Made by a program: the position numbers and the translations under genes. 64,000 nt of DNA from Xiphydria camelus. Taxonomy: Eukaryota; Arthropoda; Insecta; Hymenoptera; Xiphydriidae. The stretch covers positions 20,522,909 to 20,586,908 of the forward strand of contig OY783199.1 of assembly GCA_963678675.1 (NCBI GenBank), in the 5' to 3' direction. Every line of letters begins with the position of its first letter. Within the stretch, counting starts at the first letter, position 1. The notes under the pieces are model-generated. The model searched no databases and was not told where the DNA came from. It saw nothing but the letters and a program-made list of their open reading frames with translations. Of the stretch, positions 34,500 through 44,763 are shown in pieces.

Positions 34500-34520
34500 T
34501 AGTTAACATTCGATTTTGTT

Positions 34521-34640
34521 CCGAGATAAATAATTCCTGGTGCCGAAAAAAATATTTCCTTCAATCACAGAAACATGATATTCCCGAATCAAGCCATGAT
34601 TTTCTTTGTACAACAACATTACTAATCATTTATCTGAGTG
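34521..34640. mobile_element. MITE family W, short copy
   Basis: CCGAGATAAATAATTCCTGG, then TGCCGAAAAAAAT, is related to the right end of the 7086-7700 element. The right end ACTAATCATTTATCTGAGTG mirrors the left. The element is 120 bp long. Confidence 0.6.
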
Positions 34641-34879
34641 GACAGAGTGTATATTGATTTTTACCGAGCTGCATCTCCCTAAAACTTTATAGTGAAAATT
34701 TATTTTAAACGATACACAGCAACAGCGATCTTCTAAATTTTATTTGAAGTTGCTCGACAAGGAGAGTTCTGCTTTTACACGCCTCGATATATTACCTCAC
34801 CGATATTAACAGTAATATAATATGTGAATGTACACAAGAATATTGAGATAATCAATAACCAATATCACGCGATTTTGTA

Positions 34880-35250
34880 TACTATATAAAAAAAAATTGT
34901 ATTTTCAACATAACCATGTGTAAAGCTTTTATCCAATACATATATATATATCGAGGTTGCTATAACAGAGGGGCGTAACTACGGAAAAGTAAATTGTATC
35001 TACATGTAGGAGGGACGAAAAATTTACTTTTTCGTAGTTACGCCCCTCTGTTATAGCACCCTCGATATGTAATTATGAAAATTAATACATTCCTTTGTGA
35101 AATTCGTATTCAATATTTGTTGAACTTTACATACCTACAATTAAATCAGATATAAGTTTAAAATAACGAAGTATATTAATTTTCATAATCGTATATTGGA
35201 TAAAAGATTTCTATACAACTATATTAAGTTTCATGTAAATCTTCTTGCAG
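34880..35250. mobile_element. MITE family E, abutting the MBD exon's splice donor
   Basis: The body matches 52564-53021: CTTTTATCCAATAC, GTAATTATGAAAATTAATAC, TATATTAATTTTCATAATCG, TTGGATAAAAG, ATTATATTAAGTTT-type words. The right terminus is CTTCTTGCAG, a variant of the family's TTTTTTCTTACAG. It ends 11 bp before the exon's donor (minus-strand gene), so it lies at the very start of that intron. A hairpin is inserted in its left part. Confidence 0.8.
34952..35064. mobile_element. 113-bp foldback inside family E, ATAT flanks
   Basis: The arms of about 45 bp begin CGAGGTTGCTATAACAGAGG, then GGCGTAACTACG, and are mirrored almost perfectly. ATAT lies at 34948-34951 and 35065-35068. The left flank is itself a (TA)n run, so the exact duplication is slightly ambiguous. 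Confidence 0.82.
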
Positions 35251-35255
35251 CGTAT

Positions 35256-35261
35256 ACATAC
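35256..35261 (-). other. 5' splice donor of the MBD exon
   Basis: On the minus strand the exon ends in AAG and the intron begins GTATGT, a good insect donor. The split is in phase 0 (after a complete Lys codon). Confidence 0.88.
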
Positions 35262-35385
35262 CTTGGGGTCGAAGTTGAAGACTTGCTCAGGCCTCAGCGG
35301 ACACTCGAGGCCGCACTTGCAAGTTCCCGCCGTCGTCAGGTACTCCTTCAGCTGGTCCAGCGAACCCAGCGCCGTACTGCTTGGA
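35262..35385 (-). CDS. sba: internal exon of an MBD5/MBD6-type methyl-CpG-binding domain protein (six-banded homologue)
   Basis: This 124-bp minus-strand exon carries one base of a split codon and then 41 codons. The peptide includes ALGSLDQLKEYL, TTAGTCKCGLECPL and EQVFNFDPK. GTCKCGLECPL followed by VFNFDP is the hallmark of the MBD5/MBD6 methyl-CpG-binding domain. It covers the second half of the fold; the first half (GWxR..YxSP) must lie in the previous exon. In mammals this MBD does not bind methylated CpG and instead connects to the BAP1-ASXL histone H2A deubiquitinase; the Drosophila homologue is six-banded. The borders are CAG acceptor (phase 2) and GTATGT donor (phase 0). I found no neighbouring exon, so the introns are probably very long. 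Being nuclear chromatin regulators is family knowledge, not seen here. Confidence 0.92.
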
Positions 35386-35405
35386 CTGCAACAGACAAGA
35401 CAAGA
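35386..35405 (-). other. 3' splice acceptor of the MBD exon
   Basis: On the minus strand a pyrimidine-rich tract, CTTGTCTTGTCTGTTGCAG, directly precedes the exon. It is a standard acceptor and fixes the reading phase with the donor. Confidence 0.88.
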
Positions 35406-36522
35406 TACATTCGCGAGATGCAGCTGGTAGGTACATCGAAGTGCGCGAAATCGCGAGCGGCTCGGATAATCCTCCTCCCGTCGCTTGGAGCGAAAGTGTA
35501 TTCGCCCATAGAAAATTACAAGCGATCATTCGTTCGTATAAACGTATGGAATACAAATTAATCGAGACACACGTAGAAATGCAGAAAATAATCCAGGGAA
35601 TTAATTCGCTCCACATTCATTCCCGTCCGACGTAATCGAATTCCGATTGGCCGGTAAATTACATTCGACTCGACGCGGATGTTCCATCGTAATATACCTA
35701 TAGTTGCGTCAGAACGTCAGCGGAAGCTCCGACGAACGTTCGCCCCGGCTTTATGCGAGTCTACCGCGTCGTAATTCGAATTAGACGTGGCGTTCTGGCA
35801 GTGAGCCGAAGAAATTTGCCACGAAGCGAGAGAGAGAGAAAGGGAGAGAAATAAAGGAAAAAGAAATCGAAGGGGCTTCGCCTCTGAACCGCTTGTTGGT
35901 ATATCGATTACCAGCGAGAGCAAAGCCTCCCTCTACCCCGCGGCGAGGAGAGCGCGCAGACTTTGTTCCGGGGTGCTTTACAGTTTCCTAAACTAATAAC
36001 TCGGGGCAGCGCGAACGGTTCATCACGACGTTACGGATTTTGACCTCCCCGTCCGCGCCCCGGGAGAAGAGCTCGAAGAGAGGGCTCATCCTCACTCCCG
36101 CCGGATAATTATCGGTCGAGGTAATAAAACATCGGATCCGAATACCGATCACCGCGGGCCATCCGGGAGGAGGAAGAGGAGGAGGTCCTCCTTCTCGTTC
36201 GGAAGCCAATTTCTATTTGATTCGATTCAATTTACCCCCGGAAGCTTTCTCCGCGATAAATCAGCAGGAGAAGGGAAACGAGTGGTCGGAGAGGAGAACC
36301 GGAAGCGAGAGGGAATAATAAGCGGAGGAGGACTTTTTGATTATGGTATAATCGAAGCCGTTTATCATTAAACCTATCGGCCGTTTCGACGCGAATCACA
36401 CGTTCCGTTCTCCTGTTTTGGAAATCTACTTTAGATTTGCATTTTTACGATGATCACGGCGGTATATTCGTCTCATTATCAATCTCGACATCGATTGATG
36501 AAACGGCGCGTGGCGAAATGTA
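35406..36522. other. intron DNA upstream of the MBD exon, CpG-rich
   Basis: GC-rich single-copy sequence runs to about 36400. Frames here are either shadows of the MBD exon or short and unrecognised (73 codons at 35988-36209, minus). I looked for the missing first half of the MBD and did not find it. Confidence 0.55.
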
Positions 36523-36736
36523 GTCTAGTTGAATACAAACATGATAGAAAAATTTATTCAAGATAAACAGGCATTTATTCGCGTTTATTTGAATTTGATA
36601 AATGTTTGGCATATCTTTTTAATTGAGTACAAACCTAGCTGAACATTTATTTAATTCAAATAGACCTTAATTCGATATGAATAAATTCCTGGTCATCTCA
36701 AATAAGTTTTTCTATTAGGCTCGTATTCAACTAGAC
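36523..36736. mobile_element. 214-bp inverted-repeat element
   Basis: The left arm GTCTAGTTGAATACAAACAT, then GATAGAAAAATTTATTCAAG, is mirrored at the right by CTTATTTTTCTATT-like sequence and GTATTCAACTAGAC. The interior is AT-rich. The family is unknown. Confidence 0.78.
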
Positions 36737-36776
36737 CTTTTCCTTGTGTGTGTGAGGTATAAAGAGATACATACGC

Positions 36777-36820
36777 AGTAAAAAAGTGGTGTTACTTTTT
36801 AACACCATTTCACCATTTTA
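36777..36820. mobile_element. family G fragment
   Basis: The left tip GCAGTAAAAAAGTGGTGTTA, then TTAACACCATTTCACC, matches G copies at 42594, 51603 and 53082. It is cut off where the family P repeat starts. Confidence 0.7.
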
Positions 36821-37368
36821 AGGGGAAATAAAAGAGATTTTAACCAAAAAAAAGGGAACAATTTTGATAAGAAAAAGATCTTCCAGAAATTGGAAACGTG
36901 AAGTGGTTTAAAAAGATAATAATTTTTAAGATATTGTAATGAAAAACCAATAATAAGTGAACTAAGGATGTTTTTGTAATTTAAAAATGTATATCTCTCT
37001 CTTAAGTTATGCAACTTCCGAGTATTATATTCTGATTTAAGAAAATGAGATCATTTGTCAAATCTAGTCCGGTAAAAAATATTCAACTAGGTTATGATTT
37101 ATACTTTAAACAAAATACTAATACAGATAGATGGAGTAGGAATTCTATTCTAGTACCAGTTTAACAAAACAAAAAATGATAATTTTGACCCATTTCACAT
37201 AATCTAAAACTATGAAAAGACAAACTCAACTAAGAAGCTGAATAATAGGTTGTTTTCGAAGAAAAATATCGAATTATAGAGGAAAATGGGAAAAATCGCG
37301 AATTTTAGGGTGAAGAAGGGGAAACTTAATAAAATAAAGGAATAAAGGGAAATAGGGGACACACTGTG
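36821..37368. mobile_element. repeat family P, full-length copy 1
   Basis: About 548 bp are shared with 46601-47127: start GGGGAAATAAAAGAGATTTT, then AAAAAAAAGGGAACAATTTT, GGATGTTTTTGTAAT, GAAAAGACAAACTCAACT, AAGCTGAATAATAGG, AAAAATCGCGAATTTTAGGG and end AATAGGGGACACACTGTG. There are no obvious inverted termini and no long frame. The class is not known to me. Confidence 0.75.
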
Positions 37369-37876
37369 TAGCCTGCACCAACCTTCTGATAATTTACACG
37401 ACACAATTCTCGACGGAGAATTGGTAATTCTTTTTCAACTCTCATTCTACCTCGATTCGGAAGTTGAGAGTATAAGGTACCTAAAGATGTCCTTTCATCG
37501 GAAAATTAAAAAATCTACCCGAGAAATAACGTGATTTAGAACCCGAGGAAATATTTTATTTGACTTTTAAGGGCCGATAGGCGATTTTAATTAATTCCCG
37601 ACGACGCGGGAGACTGTCTTCCCTCCTCCACGGTCATACACAGCACCGGGGCCGTCTCTTCGCGCGAATAGAAGTGACTTGCGGTACGCGAGTCCCGGTC
37701 GCTCATCGCCTCGACACCGAGCATCTTATCTTACCTCCGCGGTACCACTGTAGTCGGTTCGCTCGATAAATAAATAAATAAAGCTTCTCTCCGAGCGCCC
37801 GCGAGAGCTCTCCCCACGAGTGGGGTGGGGAGAGAGTGCAGAAATCTCGCGCGTTCACAAACCGACGGTGCGCCTC
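37369..37876. other. single-copy stretch, no supported gene
   Basis: The sequence is mixed, turning GC-rich after 37580. A short perfect palindrome, CTCTCCCCAC with mirror GTGGGGAGAG, lies near 37810-37833. No gene is recognised. Confidence 0.5.
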
Positions 37877-39481
37877 TAAAGGTACGTACAAACCGGGCAA
37901 CAAAGTGTTGGCAACATGTTGGCAACACGTCGATATCGGTGTTGGCAACATGTTGGCAACTCGTCGGTGGATACTCGTCGACAGCGTAGCAGTACAGACC
38001 AGCCAACAAATGTTGGCAACATGTTGGCAACACGTTCATCCCCACGTGTCTCCCGTCGACTAGCAACAGCGGGCGGCATGACATCAAAGAGAATGGTCGC
38101 CTGTTGCTGGTATCCGTGTTTCCCATTTCAAATGGGAAAAGTTGACAACATCCTCGCAACATCCACGCAAAAGGGACGGAATTTCAGAAAGTCGATTCAT
38201 ACCTCTTTTAATACTTTTAATAGCACATCGATCATAAATAACTCTCCGACTATAATATAATTTTTATTGGATTCCTCGCCTGCTCAGCTACTCCCGCCGT
38301 CGCCGCCGCTACACAAATTTCTTGACAGGATCGTCGCCGCGGCGACGGTAAATTTTCCGACCCACGCACGAAAGTGGTTAATCGCGTCATCAGCACGGCA
38401 TGTCAAAATACTGACTGGATCAAATCCTTTCCTTCTCCTTTTTTATTATTATATATTATTATATAAAATAGTTTTTTAATAAATGCGTGGATAAAACCGT
38501 GTCGCCGAAAACCCCGGCGACTTTGGGACCCGATGCGCGGAGCCAGGTACTTACCCCCCGGGGGTTGGGGAGCAAAGCTAGTACATACAAATAAATATAC
38601 TACCGCCCACTTGACACGGCCCGGCAGGGACCACATGTGGCAGGGACCGTCGCGGACGGGTTTCAACGCTTCCGATCCTTTCCGTCAAACGACGGGACAG
38701 TCATAAAGACTAGAGTCTGTTTTCCGTCGCACACCTTTTCCGGAAAAGGTTAATTAACGGACGAATCGAAATAAGCCGTTTCCCGCAATATCTATTCTAA
38801 TAAACAATGTTCCGTCTTTGCGCGACGGACTACGCGCCAAATTAATCTTGCGTGGTGGGTTTAGGATAAATAAAATTATACCAATTGGTAAGGGAAGACA
38901 AACAATGCATTAACTTTATTTGCGAACTGTTCCGGTCGCTCGCAGGTTTTCAAACTAACTGGTCGCTCTTCGACCCTGTGGTAATGAGGAACTTTCCCGG
39001 ATCTAATTTATGGCTTTAACGGCCCGAGGAGTGTCGAATTTCTCCCTCACGCCGGTCTACGGACGAAATGCGAAGAGCATTTGAGCGAATATACGACAGA
39101 CAATTTATTAATAATTTATTAATCCATAGTGGTCACACGGGGTCCAGTGGACCCCATGCTAATAAAATATACATTTTTCTCATGAAAACAGTTTTTCACT
39201 TTATTTTATACGTCCAAAACCGACCTATTTGATTGTACGAGTTTCATGAAAATTAATATCTTGAAACTGTAAAATAAATATACTTTTGTCAAAGCTCGTT
39301 GTAATACTGTATCCAGATACGAGTTGATGTTGGCAACATCTATGTTGCCAACTTGTTCCGCCTGTTGCCAACCTGTTGCCAACGTGTTGCCAACATGTTG
39401 CCAACATGTTGCCAACATGTTACCAACATATGTTGTCAACATGTTGCCAACACTTTGTTGGCCGGTTTGTACGTACCTTTA
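37877..39481. mobile_element. element S: 1.6-kb transposon with subterminal TTGGCAAC repeat arrays
   Basis: The termini TAAAGGTACGTACAAACCGG and the mirror GGTTTGTACGTACCTTTA enclose 1605 bp. Just inside each end is a cluster of TGTTGGCAACA units (about six on the left, 37906-38035; about ten inverted on the right, 39327-39461). The central 1.2 kb has only small unrecognised frames (70 codons plus, 87 codons minus), so no transposase is present. Subterminal repeat arrays usually bind transposase; that role is inference. It contains a copy of repeat family T. Confidence 0.85.
38930..39130. repeat. dispersed repeat family T, short copy inside element S
   Basis: GGTCGCTCTTCGACC, then ATGAGGAACTTTCCCGGATC, TAATTTATGGC, GTGTCGAATTTCTCCCTC and GAAGAGCATTTGAGCGAATA match 30100-30470 in order. 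Relative to that copy it lacks about 170 bp after the first block. Confidence 0.72.
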
Positions 39482-40560
39482 CGGCGCTTGACTCGATTTT
39501 GAGATCTTCCCTCGTTCCTTCGCGGTCCTGGCGAATCTCGAATGCAAAACGCGAACGCAAATTCCGCGGCTGCCTGCATAAAAATATCGAGACGCGCGCC
39601 TACGACGAATCTTCACCCTCCTCTCGAAATTCCCGTTCCAGATATCTCCACTCGCCCCTCCCGTCGCGCGCGTACGAGCATCACGGACGAGTGTACACGA
39701 GCGAGGAGCGACTCCGAGGGACGCGGGTGGGGTTCACCTTTCGCTCCGCGCGCGCGGGAAGATGTATGCGAGAGAGGGGACGCCCCGCGCGTCGAGCAGC
39801 GGTAACCCGTTTCTGCCGCGCGAGCAAAACCCGCAACCGAATCCGAATACAGCTGTGATTCCATAAATAACGCGACCGCCGTCGCCTCCTTCTCGCTCTT
39901 CCTCTTTCTCGCTGATCACTCGAGAGTGAGGGAGAGAGAGGGAATGAGGGAGTCGAGTCGAGAGGTACCCGCGCGATGAATTATATTTAGGAAGGGCGGC
40001 CTTAAGCCCCGCGCGCGCTCGTCCTCGTAAAGTAGTCGAGCAGCCGTGCAACCAGTCGTGCGCGCGCGACGGCGTCTGTATCCCCCGCGGTAGCTCTCCT
40101 CCCTTCCCTTCGCATCCCCTGCCAGCCCCTCCGCGAAATTATGTAATCATCCTTGTACCAGACAACGCGGCTCGCCACGGTTGGAGTTCCGAGGACCATC
40201 CTTCTTCGCCCTCTTCCGAGAGATGCTCGTTTAGCGTCCTTCATTAAGACGTTGCGAAACGGGCTGTACGCGTAAACGAGGGCGGAGGGACGAGTCGGGG
40301 CGCCTGGACCGGGATTGCGTACTCCTCGACGCGAGAGGTCGGCGTTTCGACACTTTCCGGACGGCGAGATGAGTGCTCTCGTTGAATTCGTGTAATATTA
40401 TCGCGTTATTGCGCCTGTGAGACTTATTTCTTCGGCGTAGAATTCTCGACTTCCTCGACCTCCGTACATATACCTCGTAAAAAAATCCTATTTTAAATTT
40501 TGCAACATTTTATGGAATTAAATTTCGTACCTATGAAAAGACTGATATCAGTACATTTTT
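39482..40560. other. CpG-rich island with overlapping open frames
   Basis: GC-rich DNA from 39480 to about 40450. A 160-codon plus frame starts in the element S repeats (39376-39858). Minus frames of 83, 105 and 80 codons overlap it. None is recognised. Confidence 0.45.
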
Positions 40561-40613
40561 TACTGAATTTACAATAAAAGAAATACATATAAGGGTTTTC
40601 GGATGTTCTTACC
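40561..40613. mobile_element. family X half-element
   Basis: TACTGAATTTACAATAAAAG, then ATACATATAAGGGTTTTCGG, then ATGTTCTTACC matches the left arm of 1360-1588. No right arm was found before 40960. Confidence 0.55.
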
Positions 40614-41385
40614 TACTGTGCACTCAGAAAAGAATATGGTAGATTTGATTAAATTAGTGGTCACTTAGCGCTGCTTGTCTTCGTCAAACAGTTTATAATC
40701 ATTATAACAAATTTCATAAGGAAATATATAGTATGTTTTTATGATTACATATATTGGAAAAAAGCTTCATGTAAAATTGTATGAAAAATACACATTTTTA
40801 TTACAGTGTACCTATATCATATCATAGTAATACGTAGTTCTATAAGATATACAAATATTCCGAGTTTAAATAAAAATGAATATATGATATCGAGATCTAA
40901 TATATAATATTATCACAAAGTATTAAGAGATCGTAATCTCGTTTACTCTCACCTTCGCGAATGATTTCCCGTGAAATCAAAAAAAAGCCCAACGAGAGCG
41001 GCACGTGGCATTTTCCTCGCCATATACAGCGTTGAAAAGGTCGCGCGTCCTTTTCGCCGCGATTATGCCCGTGAGAAGTAATCGTGCGAAGTGTTCTACA
41101 CGTGGTATAGCCTTTGTAAAAGCGTCGGGGGCGGAGTTGATATTAAAGGGTCGTCGCGCGGTTTCACTCGATCCCACGCACGGTGTCCATAACCACCCAA
41201 AGATCATCCACGCTATCGCGTCTGCATCTCAACGACGGGAAGCTTGTACAGTGCTATACGTTAGAAAGTATACCTACGGATCTCGAACGCCCGGTACAAT
41301 AATCGGAAGTCCATCGCTTGGTATACGAGGGATTCGATTTTACGACATTTCAAACGATTAGGATATAACGGTAGCCACTCGACCG
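40614..41385. other. AT-rich then CpG-rich single-copy stretch
   Basis: A weak CACTCAGAAAAGAATATGGT (40620) resembles a CACTGAG end with family N-like TAGATTTGATTAAATTAGTGG after it, but without a partner. The 118-codon plus frame at 41005-41361 is unrecognised. Confidence 0.45.
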
Positions 41386-41387
41386 AG

Positions 41388-41605
41388 CACTAAGAAAAAT
41401 AATTAGCTTAAAATGAAAAAAATGCATCTAGCTAAACGCGTTTAGTTATTGTAACCAAAATTTTGATGAGTTATTCTAACCAAATGCTTAGTTATTCTAA
41501 TCAAACAGTTGTCAGTGACTAAACAGATGGAGGATCCATATTTAACCAAACAGTTTGGTCATCGTCCCCAAGATTTTGATTGAACTGTTTGGTTAAATTT
41601 TGGTT
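41388..41605. mobile_element. MITE family A, right end disrupted
   Basis: CACTAAGAAAAATAATTAGC opens it, and GATGGAGGATCCATATTTAA is present. After CCAAGATTTTGATTGAAC the sequence is rearranged, lacking the TTTTTCTCAGTG end. Confidence 0.8.
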
Positions 41606-41619
41606 AGTCACAGTTTTTG

Positions 41620-41830
41620 TGATTCAAGTAAATTTCATTTGAAACAACAAATATATTATCCGAACGACTGCAATTTAGTTTAACGAAACAAGATATCGTT
41701 GAAGAAAATAATATTTATTTGACATTTCAAATATTATTTCATTCGACTAAACTTGAATTCGTTAAAGTAATAGTCGTTCGAATACAATAATTCTCGTTTC
41801 AATTCAAATATCTGTAATTGAGCCAAACGC
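41620..41830. mobile_element. inverted-repeat element, AT-rich
   Basis: TTCAAGTAAATTTCATTTGA, then TATCCGAACGACT and TTTAACGAA, on the left mirrors TTCGTTAAAG, AGTCGTTCGAATAC and TTTCAATTCAAAT on the right. It directly follows the broken A element and may have caused the loss of its end. Confidence 0.65.
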
Positions 41831-41839
41831 TGACTCTAT

Positions 41840-42550
41840 ATCAGCAGTGTATTATCTCTCGAAAAGTTGCAGGGCAAGGATGCGGGAACCAAAGTACCTA
41901 GTTTACATCGAATCGACCGAAATACACACCGAGAGCCGTGATACTTTCGAAAGGCAATTCGTTCGAGTAGGAGGTATCCCCCTCGCGGAATCGCGGCACG
42001 AACGCGCGTTTCTAGGAGAAACTCGACCCTCGTTAATGCTTCGCGTAAACTCAAACGCGATGTTCGAAGAGCGCCGAGGCAGGCGTCGTTAAAAGGTGCC
42101 CGAGAACGCGCCGTCGCGAGTTTTATCGGCTATTTCGCACCGACACGGGCATAAAGAAATCGCCCCACAGCCGCGCGTCGCGCAGTTGTTCGACGGCGCG
42201 GTTATTCTGTGGATACGCGCACATCCATAATCGAGTGGATTTTCTACACGAAGAATTTCTAAATTAATTTCTATTAGGAGGTTGCATTGAAAGCCGCCGT
42301 TCAGCTCCTGTAGATGGCTCTAACTACTTAGACGTGCGCAACGACTAATACTTCTTGTATCACACTGAATTATGATCATTTCTCATTAAGATTCAGCCAT
42401 TAAACTGCTATTTTTGGTTACTACAAGTCTATGTCTATAACCTGAGAAAATAGAACGCGACAAGTTGTTTCTCCGATGTGTACTTCTACACTACTCTGAT
42501 TTAAAAAAAAAAGTACTGCTGCAGCTCATCAATTACTCCTGCAAACTTGT
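41840..42550. other. single-copy stretch, CpG-rich first half
   Basis: Frames of 72 (minus) and 81 (plus) codons overlap at 41836-42092 and are unrecognised. AT-rich after 42260, with nothing recognised. Confidence 0.5.
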
Positions 42551-42551
42551 A

Positions 42552-42862
42552 AATGTGGATTTGGTCATATATGAATTATATATTATTTCTACACACAGTA
42601 AAAAAGTGGTGCCAATTGGTTAACACCACTTCACCGGTGTGGACCTATATATATCACATCTGGTGTCATTCAATCTTATACAATTATTATTTAACATCAA
42701 AAGTGATCTATATAGGTCCAATCCGCAAAATTGTTTAAAGGGTATTAACCATATAAAAGGACTATATTTGGATTTTCAATATATGTATAGTCCATAATAT
42801 GTAGTCCGTGTATGTTTAATATATAATCTACATATGACCAAATCCACATATGAATCAAATCA
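42552..42862. mobile_element. family C element interrupted by family G
   Basis: C sequence AATGTGGATTTGGTCATATA..TATTATTTCT stops at the G tip. It resumes at TATTAACCATATAAAAGGAC and runs to CCACATATGAATCA. Both C termini are missing. Confidence 0.75.
42594..42740. mobile_element. MITE family G, copy inside family C
   Basis: CACAGTAAAAAAGTGGTGCC, AACACCACTTCACCGGTGTG, CATCTGGTGTCATTCA, AAAAGTGATCTATATAGG and CCGCAAAATTGTTTA follow the same order as in 53082-53236. It is non-coding. Confidence 0.82.
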
Positions 42863-42869
42863 AAGTTCC

Positions 42870-43468
42870 GCGCGACTCTCAGTGACAATTTTTCGAACGC
42901 AAAACTAATTATTCATCGACAAAATACTTTCTATTCATTCGCAGGAAAATCGATAGACCGAATCAAAAAACTATGAAAGAATCTATCATATTTTTTTTTC
43001 GCGAACGAACGCTACACACCGATCGAGCAGCGAAAACGCAATCGTTTTGCCGCTCCGCTAACGCGCTTACGTACACGCTACTAACGGTAAGGGCTCCGGC
43101 AGCGGAGATAAGCCGCTTTGAAGGCCCGTTCGTGTATTCGCAGACGCGTATAAGAAAGGGCGAAGTAGCTGACAAGGACCCGGTCCATTATTATCGGAAA
43201 AGCCTCTCGCATTGAAAATAACGAGGCGACGCGGGGTTAAGTCGTATCGCGAACAGTTGCTTTTCGCTCGATCGACTTTTACGAGAGGGAGAAAAATTCG
43301 ACGATGGTCTTTCGTAAAAGAAAAAAAAGATGCGATGCAGACGGAAACGCATTTAAAGACGGATGACGAAAATTCGTCGATGCGAATAAATTACTACAAT
43401 AAATAATTTGCTCAATTCCAATGAGAGATTACCTTGGTTTAAATATGCATTACAAATACGAGTACTCA
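42870..43468. other. single-copy stretch, no supported gene
   Basis: CpG-rich between 43000 and 43400 with 80-codon (plus) and 70-codon (minus) overlapping frames, both unrecognised. Confidence 0.5.
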
Positions 43469-43573
43469 GGGTAAAACGGGATGAGCTGGCGCATGAATTT
43501 GGCCCCTCATTTCTATTAGTTTCCGTATAAACGAGGGGCGTTGGCCAACTGCGCCAACCCTCCCCGTTTTACC
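43469..43573. mobile_element. hairpin family H, best-preserved copy
   Basis: The outer arms GGGTAAAACGGGATGAGCTG and the mirror GCCAACCCTCCCCGTTTTACC-type sequence surround the core TTTGGCCCCTCATTT..AAACGAGGGGCGTTGGCC. It is 105 bp and non-coding. Confidence 0.8.
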
Positions 43574-43670
43574 ATTTCTATTTCAAATTGAATATACATT
43601 TAAAATTCCATTCAGATGAACGTCAACTCGGATCAAATAAATTTCAATCGAATCAAGTAAAAGCTTGATA

Positions 43671-43890
43671 CACTGAAAAACTAAAATTTCCAAACACCAA
43701 CCTCTCCGACGATCAACTAAATATATATCTAGTTATCTCAATATGTAGTTTGAGTGACTAAATTTTAGTTAAGGTAACTAGATACTTAGTTGTTTCGACT
43801 AAATATTTGTTCAAGTAACTACAATATATATTTAGTTGGACGCCCGTAACCTCAAAATTCAATTGAATCAAACTATTTTTGTTCTCAGTG
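43671..43890. mobile_element. MITE family M with TA duplication
   Basis: TA+CACTGAAAAACTAAAATTTC opens it and CTATTTTTGTTCTCAGTG closes it, followed by TA. The interior repeats AACTAAATATATATCTAGTT, TAACTAGATACTTAGTTG and ACTAAATATTTGTTCAAGTA, which are internal echoes of a ~25-bp unit. Confidence 0.82.
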
Positions 43891-43892
43891 TA

Positions 43893-44144
43893 GTTAACAT
43901 AATACTTCCACCGTTCGTCTGACAAAAACTCTTGTCGAAACAAATCAACTCGGATTGGTTTAACAAAGCAGTGAAGTTGAATTGTTTTCCTTTTACTGAC
44001 AAAACGTATTTCATCGAATGAAACGACAAAAACTTAGTTATTCCAACTATATACAATCCAACTAAAAACACCACGGTTAGTTTTTCGAAATTTAACCTTC
44101 GACCCAAACAACTTGGTTGGAATAACTAATTTTTTTTGTCAATG
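43893..44144. mobile_element. second CACTGAG-type element, left end unclear
   Basis: The right end CTTGGTTGGAATAACTAATT, then TTTTTTGTCAATG and TA, is a good terminus. The left boundary coincides with the TA after the M copy but lacks CACTGAG. The interior has GTTTAACAAAGCAGTGAAGTTG and similar words. Confidence 0.55.
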
Positions 44145-44149
44145 TAGAG

Positions 44150-44760
44150 ATAGTAGGTATTTACAAACGTTTAATCAAATCAACGCATTTTTTCGGTATT
44201 CAAACACGATAAAAACTATCAGTAGTACGTGAGCGGATAAAGTGAAATACCAGCATAAATTTACCGATCGAAATTGGTCGGCGCGCGTACATTCCTACTG
44301 ACAGGTCGACCCGATAATTAGCGCCAAGAGATAAATTTATAACTGCAATAATTTACGCAGCTGCGTTGGCTGCAACCGTCGCCGACGGACGCACAGCCAC
44401 CGCCATTCTACAATGGGTCGAGAGTGACTGCGCGATTTGATCGCGATGACTCGGGCGAATCAAAATGCTTCGCATCGTTACGATACGCGATAAATGGACG
44501 GGGGACGATAAAAAGCTCCCCCCCTTCGGGGAAAATATCTTGCGTTTCAATTTTTACGTTACTGCGATAGCAATAACGGTGACCTGAGGACTTTAGTACG
44601 AAATGATTGGAGGATCGAGGTGAAGCATCGACGCCCATTTTTATTTTTTTTGCAATTTACAACTTCTTTCTAATTCTCCAACAATAGCGCAGCCCCGATT
44701 CTCGGTATACACCAACTTCCGTATTATTGTTTAGGTAAATATACCATAACAAAAGTTTTG
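44150..44760. other. single-copy stretch, no supported gene
   Basis: CpG-rich between 44260 and 44640. Minus frames of 65 and 76 codons are unrecognised. Confidence 0.5.
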
Positions 44761-44763
44761 TAA

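Noticed and set aside
38403..38666. Possible minus-strand exon ending in a GTAAGT donor near 38555
   Set aside because: The donor is good, but it lies inside non-autonomous element S and the peptide matches neither the missing MBD half nor a transposase.
40002..40244. Minus frame containing Gly-Trp-Gln considered as the missing first half of the MBD
   Set aside because: The surrounding residues do not fit GWxR..YxSP, and no donor follows in the phase required by the 35262-35385 exon.
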